This document shows positions 15,241 through 24,056 of a stretch of DNA of 64,000 bases, in pieces; within the stretch, counting starts at the first letter, position 1; each line of letters opens with the position of its first letter. The position numbers and the translations under genes were made by a program. The notes below the pieces were generated by a model that ran no database searches, was not told where the DNA came from, and saw only the letters and a list, made by a program, of their open reading frames with translations. The stretch covers positions 157,944 to 221,943 of the forward strand of contig CADADB010000009.1 in NCBI GenBank assembly GCA_902786595.1, given 5' to 3'. This DNA is from an uncultured Bacteroidota bacterium (GTDB lineage Bacteria; Bacteroidota; Bacteroidia; Bacteroidales; WCHB1-69).

Positions 15241-17733
15241 ATGCAGACTTTTTTCGCCGATGTGATTCTGCCGTTGCCTTTAGAGGCGCGTTTCACTTAC
15301 CGTGTGCCCCAGGCATTGAACGGCAAAGTCGCATTTGGAATGCGGGTTATCGTCCCATTCGGGAACAACAAACTTTACGCAGCAATAGTGGAGAAAATCC
15401 ATGAGAATGCTCCTAAACAATTTTCAGTCAAGTATATACTGGATGTGATTGATGATCGGCCAGTGGTTTCTGAGGCGCAATACCGACTCTGGCAATGGAT
15501 GGCCGAATACTATATGTGCACCATAGGGGAGGTGATGGCGGCGGCGCTGCCTTCCGCGTTGCGCCTCGCCAGTGAAACCAAGGTGAAAATCCATCCCGAA
15601 TTCGACGGGGATGTTTCTCTCTTGACCCCCTTTGAACTGAATGTGATGGAGTTGCTCTTTCATCGGGAGACTATGACCGTCGCCGAGGTTGGGAAAAGCT
15701 TGCAGATTGCCAAAGTGCTGCCCATTATCAAATCACTGGTCGAAAAACACGCCTTGATTACAGATGAGGAGATAAGAAATCCGTATAAACCTAAGAAAGA
15801 GACGGTTGTCAGACTGGCCACTCCATTCGACGAGGAAACTGCCTTTATGGAGCTCCTTGACCGACTGAATGCGAAGGCCAGCACTTCGCAGCAGGCCGAC
15901 ACTTTGTTGGGATTTATGATGCTTACCCGAAAAGAGGGTCGCTATCATTTTGATGCAGCTATCCCCAAAGCGGAATTGCTGAAAGCTGAACATGTCAGCC
16001 AAAGCAGCTTGCAGACATTGTTGAAAAAGGGTGTTTTGCGTTCGGAAGAGCGAGTTGTATCTCGTCTGGTGGAGTTTTCCACAGATAATGCGGCCGAGGT
16101 TTGCTTGTCGGAACCTCAAGAGAAGGCATATCGGGATATTAAGCGCAATTTCGGGGATTTTGCCGTGACTTTGTTGCATGGCGTGACGGGAAGCGGCAAG
16201 ACGGAAATCTATATCAAGCTGATTGACGAAATACTGAAACAGGGCAAACAAGTACTCTATCTTTTGCCTGAGATTGCTCTTACCTCGCAGATTGTTAATC
16301 GGTTACGGAAATATTTCGGAGACAAGGTCGGCGTGTATCACTCCCGATTCAACGAGTATGAGCGGGTGGAGATATGGAATCGCGTGTTGAGCGGCGGCGA
16401 GGTTGACGACACTTCCAAGTACCAGCTGATTCTCGGGGCCCGCTCGGCTTTGCTACTGCCGTACACCAACTTGGGGTTGATAATTGTGGATGAGGAGCAT
16501 GATGGTTACTACAAACAGATTGATCCCGCCCCGCGCTACCATGCACGCGACGCAGCCGTGATGCTAGCACAGATTCACGGGGCGAAAACGCTGTTAGGTA
16601 CCGCCACACCCTCATTGGAAACCTACTTTAACGTACAGCTCCATAAGTTCGGCCTCGTGGAACTGATGCAACGCTATGCAGACAGCAAACTTCCTGACAT
16701 TTACACGGTTAACATGAATCTTGCCACCAAACGACATGAGGTTCAGGGACTGTTCTCTGATTTCCTGATTGAGCAGATGGCAACCGCATTGGAACGGAAA
16801 GAACAGGTCATCCTTTTCCAGAATCGACGGGGATATGCGGTGCGGATGATCTGTCACACCTGCGAATCAATGCCCAAATGCCAGTATTGCGACGTGACCT
16901 TGACATATCATAAAAAGACTAATTTGCTGAAGTGCCATTATTGTGGTTATGCCATAGAAGTGCCGCATGAATGTCCGACGTGCCATAGTACGGATATTGA
17001 AATGAAAGGGTTTGGAACAGAACAAGTGGAAGACACTTTGGCGACGATTTTCCCAGATGCGCGAATCGCCCGGATGGATACGGATACCACTCGCTCAAAG
17101 AATGCTTATCAGCAAATTATCAGCGACTTCGAGGAACACAAGACGGATATTTTGGTCGGGACTCAGATGGTGACGAAAGGATTGGACTTCGATCGCGTGA
17201 GCGTGGTGGGCATCCTCAATGCCGATGCGTTGATTTCCTTTCCCGATTTCCGTGCCTTTGAACGGGCTTTTCAACTCTTGTCGCAGGTGAGCGGCCGCGC
17301 AGGACGAAAGGATGTGCCTGGCAAGGTGGTCATCCAAACTTTCCAGCCCAATCACCCTGCATTGAAATATGTGGAAAGCAATGATTTCGCCACGATGTAT
17401 CAAAGTCAGATTGCGGAACGGCAGCAGTTCCGTTTGCCGCCCATTACCCGAATGGTGAAAATCACCCTAAAGCATCCTGAAGAACAGGTTGTTATGGCAG
17501 CGGCGATGCAGTTGCAGGGAATGTTGCGCGAAGTCTTCGCTGGCAATGTGATGGGACCCGCCGCACCATTGGTGTCCCGCATACAGAACTTTTATCTGCA
17601 GGATTTCTGGATCAAGATGTCCCGCGACCATTCTCTCGCTGGGAGGAAACGGCAATTGGCCGAGGTGCTCCGGCAGTTCAAGCAGCTCCCGTCCTTCAAG
17701 AAAGTGCGTTGCGTGGTGACCGTGGATGCGTGA
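15241..17733 (+). CDS. priA: Primosomal protein N' (replication restart helicase)
   Basis: This 830-aa helicase restarts stalled forks by binding the branched DNA and loading the replicative helicase. It has an N-terminal 3'-end-binding domain (FFADVILPLPLEARFTYRVP), Walker A GVTGSGKTEIY at about residue 315, the DEEHD box at about 417, and a zinc-binding insertion with eight cysteines (CHTC..CQYC..CHYC..CPTC, about 540-580). After it come helicase motifs including GTQMVTKGLDF and SQVSGRAGR. The length is somewhat above E. coli PriA (732 aa), as is usual in Bacteroidota. Confidence 0.97.
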   Translation: MQTFFADVILPLPLEARFTYRVPQALNGKVAFGMRVIVPFGNNKLYAAIVEKIHENAPKQFSVKYILDVIDDRPVVSEAQYRLWQWMAEYYMCTIGEVMAAALPSALRLASETKVKIHPEFDGDVSLLTPFELNVMELLFHRETMTVAEVGKSLQIAKVLPIIKSLVEKHALITDEEIRNPYKPKKETVVRLATPFDEETAFMELLDRLNAKASTSQQADTLLGFMMLTRKEGRYHFDAAIPKAELLKAEHVSQSSLQTLLKKGVLRSEERVVSRLVEFSTDNAAEVCLSEPQEKAYRDIKRNFGDFAVTLLHGVTGSGKTEIYIKLIDEILKQGKQVLYLLPEIALTSQIVNRLRKYFGDKVGVYHSRFNEYERVEIWNRVLSGGEVDDTSKYQLILGARSALLLPYTNLGLIIVDEEHDGYYKQIDPAPRYHARDAAVMLAQIHGAKTLLGTATPSLETYFNVQLHKFGLVELMQRYADSKLPDIYTVNMNLATKRHEVQGLFSDFLIEQMATALERKEQVILFQNRRGYAVRMICHTCESMPKCQYCDVTLTYHKKTNLLKCHYCGYAIEVPHECPTCHSTDIEMKGFGTEQVEDTLATIFPDARIARMDTDTTRSKNAYQQIISDFEEHKTDILVGTQMVTKGLDFDRVSVVGILNADALISFPDFRAFERAFQLLSQVSGRAGRKDVPGKVVIQTFQPNHPALKYVESNDFATMYQSQIAERQQFRLPPITRMVKITLKHPEEQVVMAAAMQLQGMLREVFAGNVMGPAAPLVSRIQNFYLQDFWIKMSRDHSLAGRKRQLAEVLRQFKQLPSFKKVRCVVTVDA

Positions 17734-17770
17734 TTTTTCTGTGGCGACGATATACACACGTCTCCACAAT

Positions 17771-18466
17771 TTAGCGCAACAAGTAAAGATAGATTCCGGC
17801 AAACTGAATGATGGCGGCCAGCAGCACGAAGATGTGGAATACGAAGTGCCGGTAGGGCTTCTTTTTGCCGATGAGGTAAAGAACCGCCCCTATGGTGTAG
17901 GCCACGCCACCGCCCAGAATATAGGCGAACCCAGGCCATGTCATGGCTATGACCGCATCGCGCAAACTGATGATGACGCACCAACCCATGGCCAGATAGC
18001 AAATCATCGAAAATGTGGAATATTTTTTGAGATCGATGGCGTTGAGGGTGGCTCCAATGACGGCAAACACCCACTCCACAATGAAAATAGACCAAGCCAT
18101 AACCGGGTTGACGGGTAAAACCCCGATAAGCATGATAGGAGTGTAAGTGCCTGCTATGGTGAAAAATATGTCGCAATGATCAACGACGCGCATGACCTGC
18201 TTGGGCATCCCTTTCGGAAGCCCATGGTAAATGCTCGACACTAAAAAAGTGATGAAAACACAACCTACATATACAATGCTACAGAAGAGAGCGGTAGCGT
18301 CCTGGTGGTTAAGGGATGCCTTTACCGCCATCCACATCATCACTATTGCGCATATCACCCCAAGGGCATGGCTGATGGAATTCCAAAATTCCTCTTTTGG
18401 AGAATAGTCAGGGAAAGGCCTCTCTTTCAGGGGCGTTCTTTTTGTTTTTGTCAGTCTAATAGCCAT
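17771..18466 (-). CDS. Hemolysin III (PAQR) family membrane protein
   Basis: This 231-aa integral inner-membrane protein has seven predicted helices. PAQR metal-site motifs are visible: NSISHALG, SSIYHGLP, VVDHCDIFFTIAGTYTP. The start was placed at the ATG at 18466 (MAIRLTKTKR) because the only longer reading uses TTG at 18478. Despite the family name, haemolytic activity is not established for most members. The ceramidase-like metal site suggests a hydrolase. It converges with priA. Confidence 0.9.
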   Translation of the reverse strand: MAIRLTKTKRTPLKERPFPDYSPKEEFWNSISHALGVICAIVMMWMAVKASLNHQDATALFCSIVYVGCVFITFLVSSIYHGLPKGMPKQVMRVVDHCDIFFTIAGTYTPIMLIGVLPVNPVMAWSIFIVEWVFAVIGATLNAIDLKKYSTFSMICYLAMGWCVIISLRDAVIAMTWPGFAYILGGGVAYTIGAVLYLIGKKKPYRHFVFHIFVLLAAIIQFAGIYLYLLR

Positions 18467-18510
18467 TTCAACGAACAAGCGTTTTGAAAAATATTCGTGA
18501 ATGTGGATGC

Positions 18511-20577
18511 TTACCTTACGAGTGTCACAGTTCCTGTGCGCTCCAAAATAGTGCCGTCGGGCATCATGTATTCAATGTAGTAAACATAAACGTTCATGGG
18601 GGCCACTATTCCGTTTATACGTCCGTCCCATCCTTCCTGAGGATTGGTCGTCATGAATATGCACTCGCCGGTGCGCGTGAATATCGAAAACTTGTAATTC
18701 TCGATGGAAACGAACGAGTTCGACGGTTTGAAGACTTTGTTGTTGGCACCTAACGGTCTGAAAGCATTGGGGATATACAACGTGGGGGGCTGAATGACCG
18801 TTATAAGGTTGGAATAGCTGGTCTCCTCAATACCGTATTGGTTGGTGTTTTCTTTTGCTTCAATGTAATAGAGAAATTTTGACCCGGATTCAAACAATTG
18901 GGAGATGTCATCCGAGAAGTTGTTGACCGACGAAGGGACTACATCGGCAATGGCGTTGAACAACTCTTCGTTTTCCACTTTGCGCATCACAAAATAGTCA
19001 GACACATCCCCGTCCCAATTGTCATACCCATGCCAAGAAAGGAGATTGGTCTGCGCATTGTTCTCGCCGCGCAGCAGAATGTTGTGGGAGATGTTTGAAT
19101 ATCCAGCGTCTGTGTGACAGTGGTTTATGACAAAAGTCCTGTAGTAGTAGGTGTTCCGTTCGAAATTGGCAAGACTGTCGTAGAAAACATAGGCTGCCGT
19201 GCCGTTCTGGTGGGCTTGCGTCTTAAAGGGTTCGAAATCGGTTCCGTTTTCGCTCCGCTGCAAGGTGATGGTCTCGAAAGGCAGCGTGTCACCGCTCGTA
19301 AGCACCTTGATTTGAATGTATTGGTTGTCGATGACGGAAACGGAGCTGATATACGTGAAATCTTCGGACTCCTCAGCTGAAATATGGAAATTGATGCGGT
19401 TGGAACTTGCCGTGATGGTCTCTCCGTTGTTGACTACCCGGACGAAAACACGATATTCTTGGTTGAATTCCAGTCCTTCAATCAGATAACTGTTGCTGGT
19501 AGTGGTCCCGACGGTTTCCCAAGTAGCGCCATTGTTGTTGCTGAGCAACACTTCGAAATGATTTATGTCGTTGAACAGGTTGGTGTAGGTGGTCCATTGG
19601 ATAGTGGCGCTTCTGTGGCAGGCGTCCGATGATACTAAGTGAACTCCCATGTTGCACTGCTGATTGTTGATCATGGGGGACACGTTCCCGCATGAGTCCA
19701 TCGTTGCGATGCGGTAGAAACGGGAATCGTTGTTCGGGTCAATGACGGGATCTATCCAGTAGGTTTGACCGTAAACGGTGTCCAGAGGAATCGTGCCATT
19801 GGGATTTATGTAATAAATGATGAAAGCCATCATGTAGGGTTCTGTTTCATGGAATCCGAGTATCACCTCATTGTCAGGAGTCACGCTCACGCTGTCAAGA
19901 ACCGGAGGCGCAGGGCTGGTACTGTCCACCAAATGGGCGGAACCGATAGTGGTCATAAAACTACAGGGTGGCTCATTGTTGGAATAAAAGTTGGAAATGC
20001 TGACTTGGTAGAAAATAGTGTTGTCGCAGACATCGGAAGTGTCGGTGTAATTCAATTGGGTGTTCGGGACAGAAGCAAAGGGAGAAATGGGGAAGTCGTC
20101 TTCGAAGGCGCGTTTTTTGTAAATGTCAAAAGTGCTGCCCCATGAGCTGTTCAGGGTGGAGGTTGGGGATTCCCATTCGAGATACGCCATCGTGTTGTCG
20201 CTCTGCGGAGTGACGGTCAGATTGATGGAGTGAATGGTGTCGGAGAAGTACTGGTTGTCGTTGGAATCAACCGCCATAATGTAACAGTCGAAATAGTTCG
20301 CCGGGGATGGAATGTTGATTTCTTTTGAACCGTAGTCGCAAAGGGTATAATTTTGGGTGCTGCTGCTATAGCCGAAAAGACTGTCGGCAAGAATTCCGTT
20401 CACATAGAAATAATATGTTCTGAAATGCGCGCAGTCGTTGCAACTCCAGGAGACTTTCACTCTCTGGTTGTTGTTCAACAGCTTGATACACTGCATTTTT
20501 GGCGGATTCCATGCAAAAGAGCCAATGACTAATGCCATCAGCAATACTAACAAACCACTTTTCTTGATATTTATCAT
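18511..20577 (-). CDS. Secreted multi-domain protein with T9SS type B (CHU_C-like) C-terminal domain
   Basis: This 688-aa protein has a signal peptide (about residues 1-22, ending SFAW). The body consists of several fibronectin-III-like beta-sandwiches (for example NVSPMINNQ and ATIQWTTYTNLFNDINHFEVLLS). The last about 90 residues (IPNAFRPLGANN, FSIFTRTGECIF, GWDGRINGIVAPMNVYVYYIEY) are the gliding-motility-associated/type B sorting domain, which directs export through the T9SS and attachment to the cell surface. It starts 5 nt after the M16-like gene and is the last gene of the sigma-factor operon (23369 to 18511). It is likely a surface structural protein or adhesin, with no catalytic domain seen. 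Confidence 0.88.
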   Translation of the reverse strand: MINIKKSGLLVLLMALVIGSFAWNPPKMQCIKLLNNNQRVKVSWSCNDCAHFRTYYFYVNGILADSLFGYSSSTQNYTLCDYGSKEINIPSPANYFDCYIMAVDSNDNQYFSDTIHSINLTVTPQSDNTMAYLEWESPTSTLNSSWGSTFDIYKKRAFEDDFPISPFASVPNTQLNYTDTSDVCDNTIFYQVSISNFYSNNEPPCSFMTTIGSAHLVDSTSPAPPVLDSVSVTPDNEVILGFHETEPYMMAFIIYYINPNGTIPLDTVYGQTYWIDPVIDPNNDSRFYRIATMDSCGNVSPMINNQQCNMGVHLVSSDACHRSATIQWTTYTNLFNDINHFEVLLSNNNGATWETVGTTTSNSYLIEGLEFNQEYRVFVRVVNNGETITASSNRINFHISAEESEDFTYISSVSVIDNQYIQIKVLTSGDTLPFETITLQRSENGTDFEPFKTQAHQNGTAAYVFYDSLANFERNTYYYRTFVINHCHTDAGYSNISHNILLRGENNAQTNLLSWHGYDNWDGDVSDYFVMRKVENEELFNAIADVVPSSVNNFSDDISQLFESGSKFLYYIEAKENTNQYGIEETSYSNLITVIQPPTLYIPNAFRPLGANNKVFKPSNSFVSIENYKFSIFTRTGECIFMTTNPQEGWDGRINGIVAPMNVYVYYIEYMMPDGTILERTGTVTLVR

Positions 20578-20582
20578 TCTCC

Positions 20583-21872
20583 TTAAGAATATAAACCAAC
20601 GATGATTCGGGTGAATTTATTATATGAAAAATGTTTTTTTGCCAAAATAATGATGTCGTCAGGAGTTACATTTTTTATTTCAGAGAGATACCGGAACATC
20701 TCTGTCTCGTCCAGTCCGAAGCGGCGCCAATAGGCGAATTTCAGCATGGCACTCACGGATGTGTCCGCTGCGCGGAGTTGGATGCCGGCCATATAGTTCT
20801 TGACCATGTTGAGTTCGTCGTCGCTAACATGCTCGTTCTGCAGTCGTTGAAGTTCCTCAAAACAAGCGTCCATGGCAAGTCTGGTGTTGTCGGCATTGAC
20901 TTCGCTACTGATGGCAAACACGGATTGTCTGCCAAAAAATGTGCTGGAAGAGGAAATCCCGTAAGTGAGCCCCTGACGTTCACGCAAGTTCTGCATCAAG
21001 CGGGAACTGAAATATCCGCCTGTCAAAGTGTTGAGGACCGAAAAAGCAGTGCGCTCAGGGTCGTTGAAGCTCATGGACGGTGAACATAACACGATGGAAG
21101 ACTGCATGCAGTTCTCTTTAGGTTGGTAAAAAAGCTTTCCGTGACTTTCCGGAGAAGGAATCTCCGGAAGTTCTGGCGCAGGAATGCCATGCGGCACGGG
21201 CATCCAAGCGTCTTCAATCAGTTTTTCGGATTCCATATCCGTGTTCCCAGTGACGAAAACGGTCAGATTCTCTGCACAGAAACTGTATTTGTGGAAGTCT
21301 TGTAGAGCTTGAGTGGTCACCGAACGGATGGATGTTGTTGTGGCGAATTCGGAGACGGCAGGGAAAGTTTCTCCCAACATCTCCCGCCACATGATCCGCC
21401 AGACACAATAGTCCGTTTTCTGCTCATTGTATGCCAGATTTTTCACCTCTTTGTCCTGAAAGATACTCAGATTGTTCTCCCGGTACACAGGCGAGATAAG
21501 AAATGCCGAAATGACAGGCAAAATACGTCCCAAATTGTTTTTGGGTACAGAAAACATGATTTGGACATTGTCCATTCCCACATTCACCGTCAAATTTGTC
21601 CCGAAATAATCCAATTTTTCGGAAACCTCTTCGGGAGATAATCTGGGCGAACTCTCTTTGAGCAAGGAATAGGCGAAGTTGCAGAGATGCTTCTGCGGTT
21701 GATACAAAGCGCCTGTTTTCACCTGCAGCAGGATGTGTATCAAATCTAAGTTGGGGTTGTCAAAATAGAAAACCGGGATGCCGTTGGGTAGCTTTGAAAG
21801 GCGTGGCTTGGGTAAGGAGAATGGCTCTGAAGGCCGTATCTCGGGTGGAATGGCGCGGTTGACAGTGTTCAT
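20583..21872 (-). CDS. M16 peptidase homologue lacking the HxxEH zinc motif
   Basis: This 429-aa protein has the two-domain M16B fold. The position of the zinc-binding HxxEH helix is occupied by QKHLCNFAYSLL, so the catalytic Glu and second His are missing. The C-terminal half keeps RERQGLTYGISSS, the R/Y substrate-binding pair. In bacterial heterodimeric M16B enzymes one subunit carries HxxEH and the other the R/Y pair, so this may be the non-catalytic partner, though no catalytic partner is adjacent. It has no signal peptide. The ATG overlaps the preceding stop by one base (TAATG), inside the sigma-factor operon. Confidence 0.85.
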   Translation of the reverse strand: MNTVNRAIPPEIRPSEPFSLPKPRLSKLPNGIPVFYFDNPNLDLIHILLQVKTGALYQPQKHLCNFAYSLLKESSPRLSPEEVSEKLDYFGTNLTVNVGMDNVQIMFSVPKNNLGRILPVISAFLISPVYRENNLSIFQDKEVKNLAYNEQKTDYCVWRIMWREMLGETFPAVSEFATTTSIRSVTTQALQDFHKYSFCAENLTVFVTGNTDMESEKLIEDAWMPVPHGIPAPELPEIPSPESHGKLFYQPKENCMQSSIVLCSPSMSFNDPERTAFSVLNTLTGGYFSSRLMQNLRERQGLTYGISSSSTFFGRQSVFAISSEVNADNTRLAMDACFEELQRLQNEHVSDDELNMVKNYMAGIQLRAADTSVSAMLKFAYWRRFGLDETEMFRYLSEIKNVTPDDIIILAKKHFSYNKFTRIIVGLYS

Positions 21873-22807
21873 TACGGTAAAAGCAGTAATTGTCCTTGTT
21901 TCTTCTGTATATTTCCGTGACGGTCAGTGTATTTGATGATGCAGACATACACTCCGCTGGGCAATGTCTGTCCGTGGTGCTGACCATCCCAGCCGATGTT
22001 CATGTCACGGGTGAGAAACACCAGGTCGCCGTTTCGGTTCAGAATGCTCATCTCGAAGGTGCGGGGAACGAAATTCGCCTGTACAAAGTATAGATCATTT
22101 AGCCCATCTCCGTTAGGTGTGAATGCGGATGGAATGAAAAACTCGTCCACATCGGCCTCTGTATCATCTGGACTCTTCTCCGGCGCAGGTTTGCTCTCGT
22201 CAGGGATGCCGTTTGCCATTTGCGGTTGGTTTTCAACAACTGGATGACGCTTCGTTAAGCTTTCGGTTGTCGCTATGTTGGCTGGTTTCTCAGAAGATGT
22301 ACTGACATTGTCCGTTGGCTGGGTCGCGGCGTGGGTGGCAGGAACGCTTGTGTGAGACGTGCTGCTTGCAATAGGAGCCCTTGCTTCCGCTACGGCCGTC
22401 AAAGTGGATTGCTCGTGGATGGCTGCATTTGTTGTGGCGCTGCTGGCGGAGGGTAGCATCTGCGGTGTCGTTTCCGGATGCTGGGTCTCAGGGACATTTT
22501 GAGTCACGGGAGAGACAGTAGATTGCGAGTTGTCGTTTTCTCCTGTTTGAGTGTCAATAACTTGCGTTACGGTTGGACTTGCCTGCGCGGTGTCAGTGAC
22601 ATTGTGAGAAAGGGTTTTGACCAATATGGGGATAGAAACCAATACGGCGGCGGCACCGGCAATGAGTGCGGCACGCCCTTTGGGAGACAGACCCGGTTTC
22701 TTGCCGAATTTCTTCACATAACGCTTGTCGTGGACAATGGATTCCCATTCTTGCTCGGAAACGGGAACCTCCATGTTACGGAGTTCATCTATAGGGTTAC
22801 TGTTCAT
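21872..22807 (-). CDS. Single-pass membrane protein with T9SS type B C-terminal domain; anti-sigma-like position
   Basis: This 311-aa protein starts at 22807 (MNSNPIDELRNMEVPVSEQEW). Residues 1-45 are a charged cytoplasmic-type segment, 46-64 a transmembrane helix (ALIAGAAAVLVSIPILV), about 70-220 a Ser/Thr/Pro/Gln-rich linker, and 228-311 a CHU_C/type B sorting domain (FFIPSAFTPNGDGLND, ILNRNGDLVFL, GWDGQHHGQTLPSGVYVC). It lacks a cleavable signal peptide. It begins 11 nt inside the end of the ECF sigma gene, the usual place of an anti-sigma factor. The N-terminal segment may bind that sigma factor, which is inference from position and topology only. Confidence 0.8.
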   Translation of the reverse strand: MNSNPIDELRNMEVPVSEQEWESIVHDKRYVKKFGKKPGLSPKGRAALIAGAAAVLVSIPILVKTLSHNVTDTAQASPTVTQVIDTQTGENDNSQSTVSPVTQNVPETQHPETTPQMLPSASSATTNAAIHEQSTLTAVAEARAPIASSTSHTSVPATHAATQPTDNVSTSSEKPANIATTESLTKRHPVVENQPQMANGIPDESKPAPEKSPDDTEADVDEFFIPSAFTPNGDGLNDLYFVQANFVPRTFEMSILNRNGDLVFLTRDMNIGWDGQHHGQTLPSGVYVCIIKYTDRHGNIQKKQGQLLLLP

Positions 22808-23369
22808 ATTGATGTTCGTTTTTTTCTTCTTTATTCCAAAAATCATTGATCTTTTTGCGCAAGGTTGTCCGTGCGCGTGAAATCAAGGTGCTGACATTGT
22901 TCTGCGTCAGTTGCATCATGTTGGCGATCTCTTCTTGCTTGATGCCGTCAACGATATAAAGGTTGAAGGCAGTGCGCTGGTTTACAGGAAGTTGACTTAT
23001 GAAAGATTGTAATTCTCTCATAGGGATGCCATCATAGTCATGCGCTGCCGCATCATTGAAGTCACCAACAAGACTGCTCATCGGGATAGTGCTTCTGATT
23101 CTCTTATGACGCAGAAAATCAATGCATTTGTTGATGGTTATCGTACGCATCCATCCTCCCAGTGTCGTAATCTTGTCAAAATGCTCGAAATGAGTCAGAA
23201 TAAAGATAAAGATATCGTGGAAGAAGTCTTCCGCCTCCTGAATATCTTCCGCATACCGCACGCAGATACCTTTGATCAGCGGGCCATAAGTGAGATACAG
23301 GCACTTCTGGCTGGCTTCATCGCCCTTGCGGCACCCTTCGATGATTTCTATCTCTTTTTCTGTCAGCAT
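22797..23369 (-). CDS. ECF RNA polymerase sigma factor
   Basis: This 190-aa sigma-70 family protein has regions 2 and 4 only. Region 2 shows AEDFFHDIFIFILTH and GGWMRTITINKCIDFLRHKR. Region 4 shows FISQLPVNQRTAFNLYIVDGIKQEEIANMMQLTQNNVSTLISRARTTLR, a helix-turn-helix for -35 recognition. It heads a minus-strand operon of four tightly packed genes that includes two proteins with T9SS type B domains, so it may direct expression of surface or secretion genes. No canonical -7 box is evident upstream (23370-23453), which would fit autoregulation by an ECF promoter. Confidence 0.93.
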   Translation of the reverse strand: MLTEKEIEIIEGCRKGDEASQKCLYLTYGPLIKGICVRYAEDIQEAEDFFHDIFIFILTHFEHFDKITTLGGWMRTITINKCIDFLRHKRIRSTIPMSSLVGDFNDAAAHDYDGIPMRELQSFISQLPVNQRTAFNLYIVDGIKQEEIANMMQLTQNNVSTLISRARTTLRKKINDFWNKEEKNEHQYEQ

Positions 23370-23453
23370 CTGATTTCAATATTTCTATGACGAAATTTGA
23401 AGGAAAATATTACACTCTGCATTGAAAAAAATCAGGGAATAGGGAAGCGGGTG

Positions 23454-24056
23454 TCATAAATCCAGGGAAAGCTGGTTCTTGAGATGGAAACTCTTTCGGT
23501 GATAGGGAGTTAAGCCGTATTGGTTGACGGCTGCGATATGTTTAGGGGTGGGATATCCTTTGTTGTGTGCCCAATCGTAGGCGGGAAAATCGTCCGCCAA
23601 TCTGGTCATGAGGGCGTCCCGGTAGGTTTTGGCCAGAATGGAAGCCGCAGCAATGGAGAGGTAGGTGGCGTCCCCTTTCACAACACAGCGATAGGGAATA
23701 CCCCATTGGTCACGGAATCGGTTGCCATCAACGAGGATGAGCTCCGGCTTCACGGCAAGCTTCCCGATAGCCAGGTTCATGCAGTGGATGGAGGCGTGCA
23801 GAATATTCATCTTGTCGATCTCTGCCTCCGACACTTCCGTGACAGCGTATGCCACGGCGTCACGTTCAATGATTTGCCGCAACAGATTTCGTTTGTGTTC
23901 TGTAAGTTGCTTGGAATCATTGATTTCATCGTTGGTGTAATCGTATGGGAAGATGACAGCGGCAGCGCATACAGGACCGGCGAGACAGCCGCGGCCCACT
24001 TCGTCACAACCGCATTCAAGGGTAGGGGAGGGGGAAAAATGGGATTTTAGAGCCAT
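23454..24056 (-). CDS. rnhB: Ribonuclease HII
   Basis: This 200-aa enzyme removes RNA, including single ribonucleotides, from RNA-DNA hybrids. Motifs are CDEVGRG (D18, E19), NDSKQLTEHKRN, LVDGNRF and GDATYLSIAAASILAKTYRD, all family-typical with the acidic active site intact. The start at 24056 (MALKSHFSPSPT) overlaps the end of the upstream DUF6427 gene by 10 nt. A nearby in-frame ATG at 24068 would also overlap. Longer readings run into that gene in another frame. Confidence 0.95.
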   Translation of the reverse strand: MALKSHFSPSPTLECGCDEVGRGCLAGPVCAAAVIFPYDYTNDEINDSKQLTEHKRNLLRQIIERDAVAYAVTEVSEAEIDKMNILHASIHCMNLAIGKLAVKPELILVDGNRFRDQWGIPYRCVVKGDATYLSIAAASILAKTYRDALMTRLADDFPAYDWAHNKGYPTPKHIAAVNQYGLTPYHRKSFHLKNQLSLDL

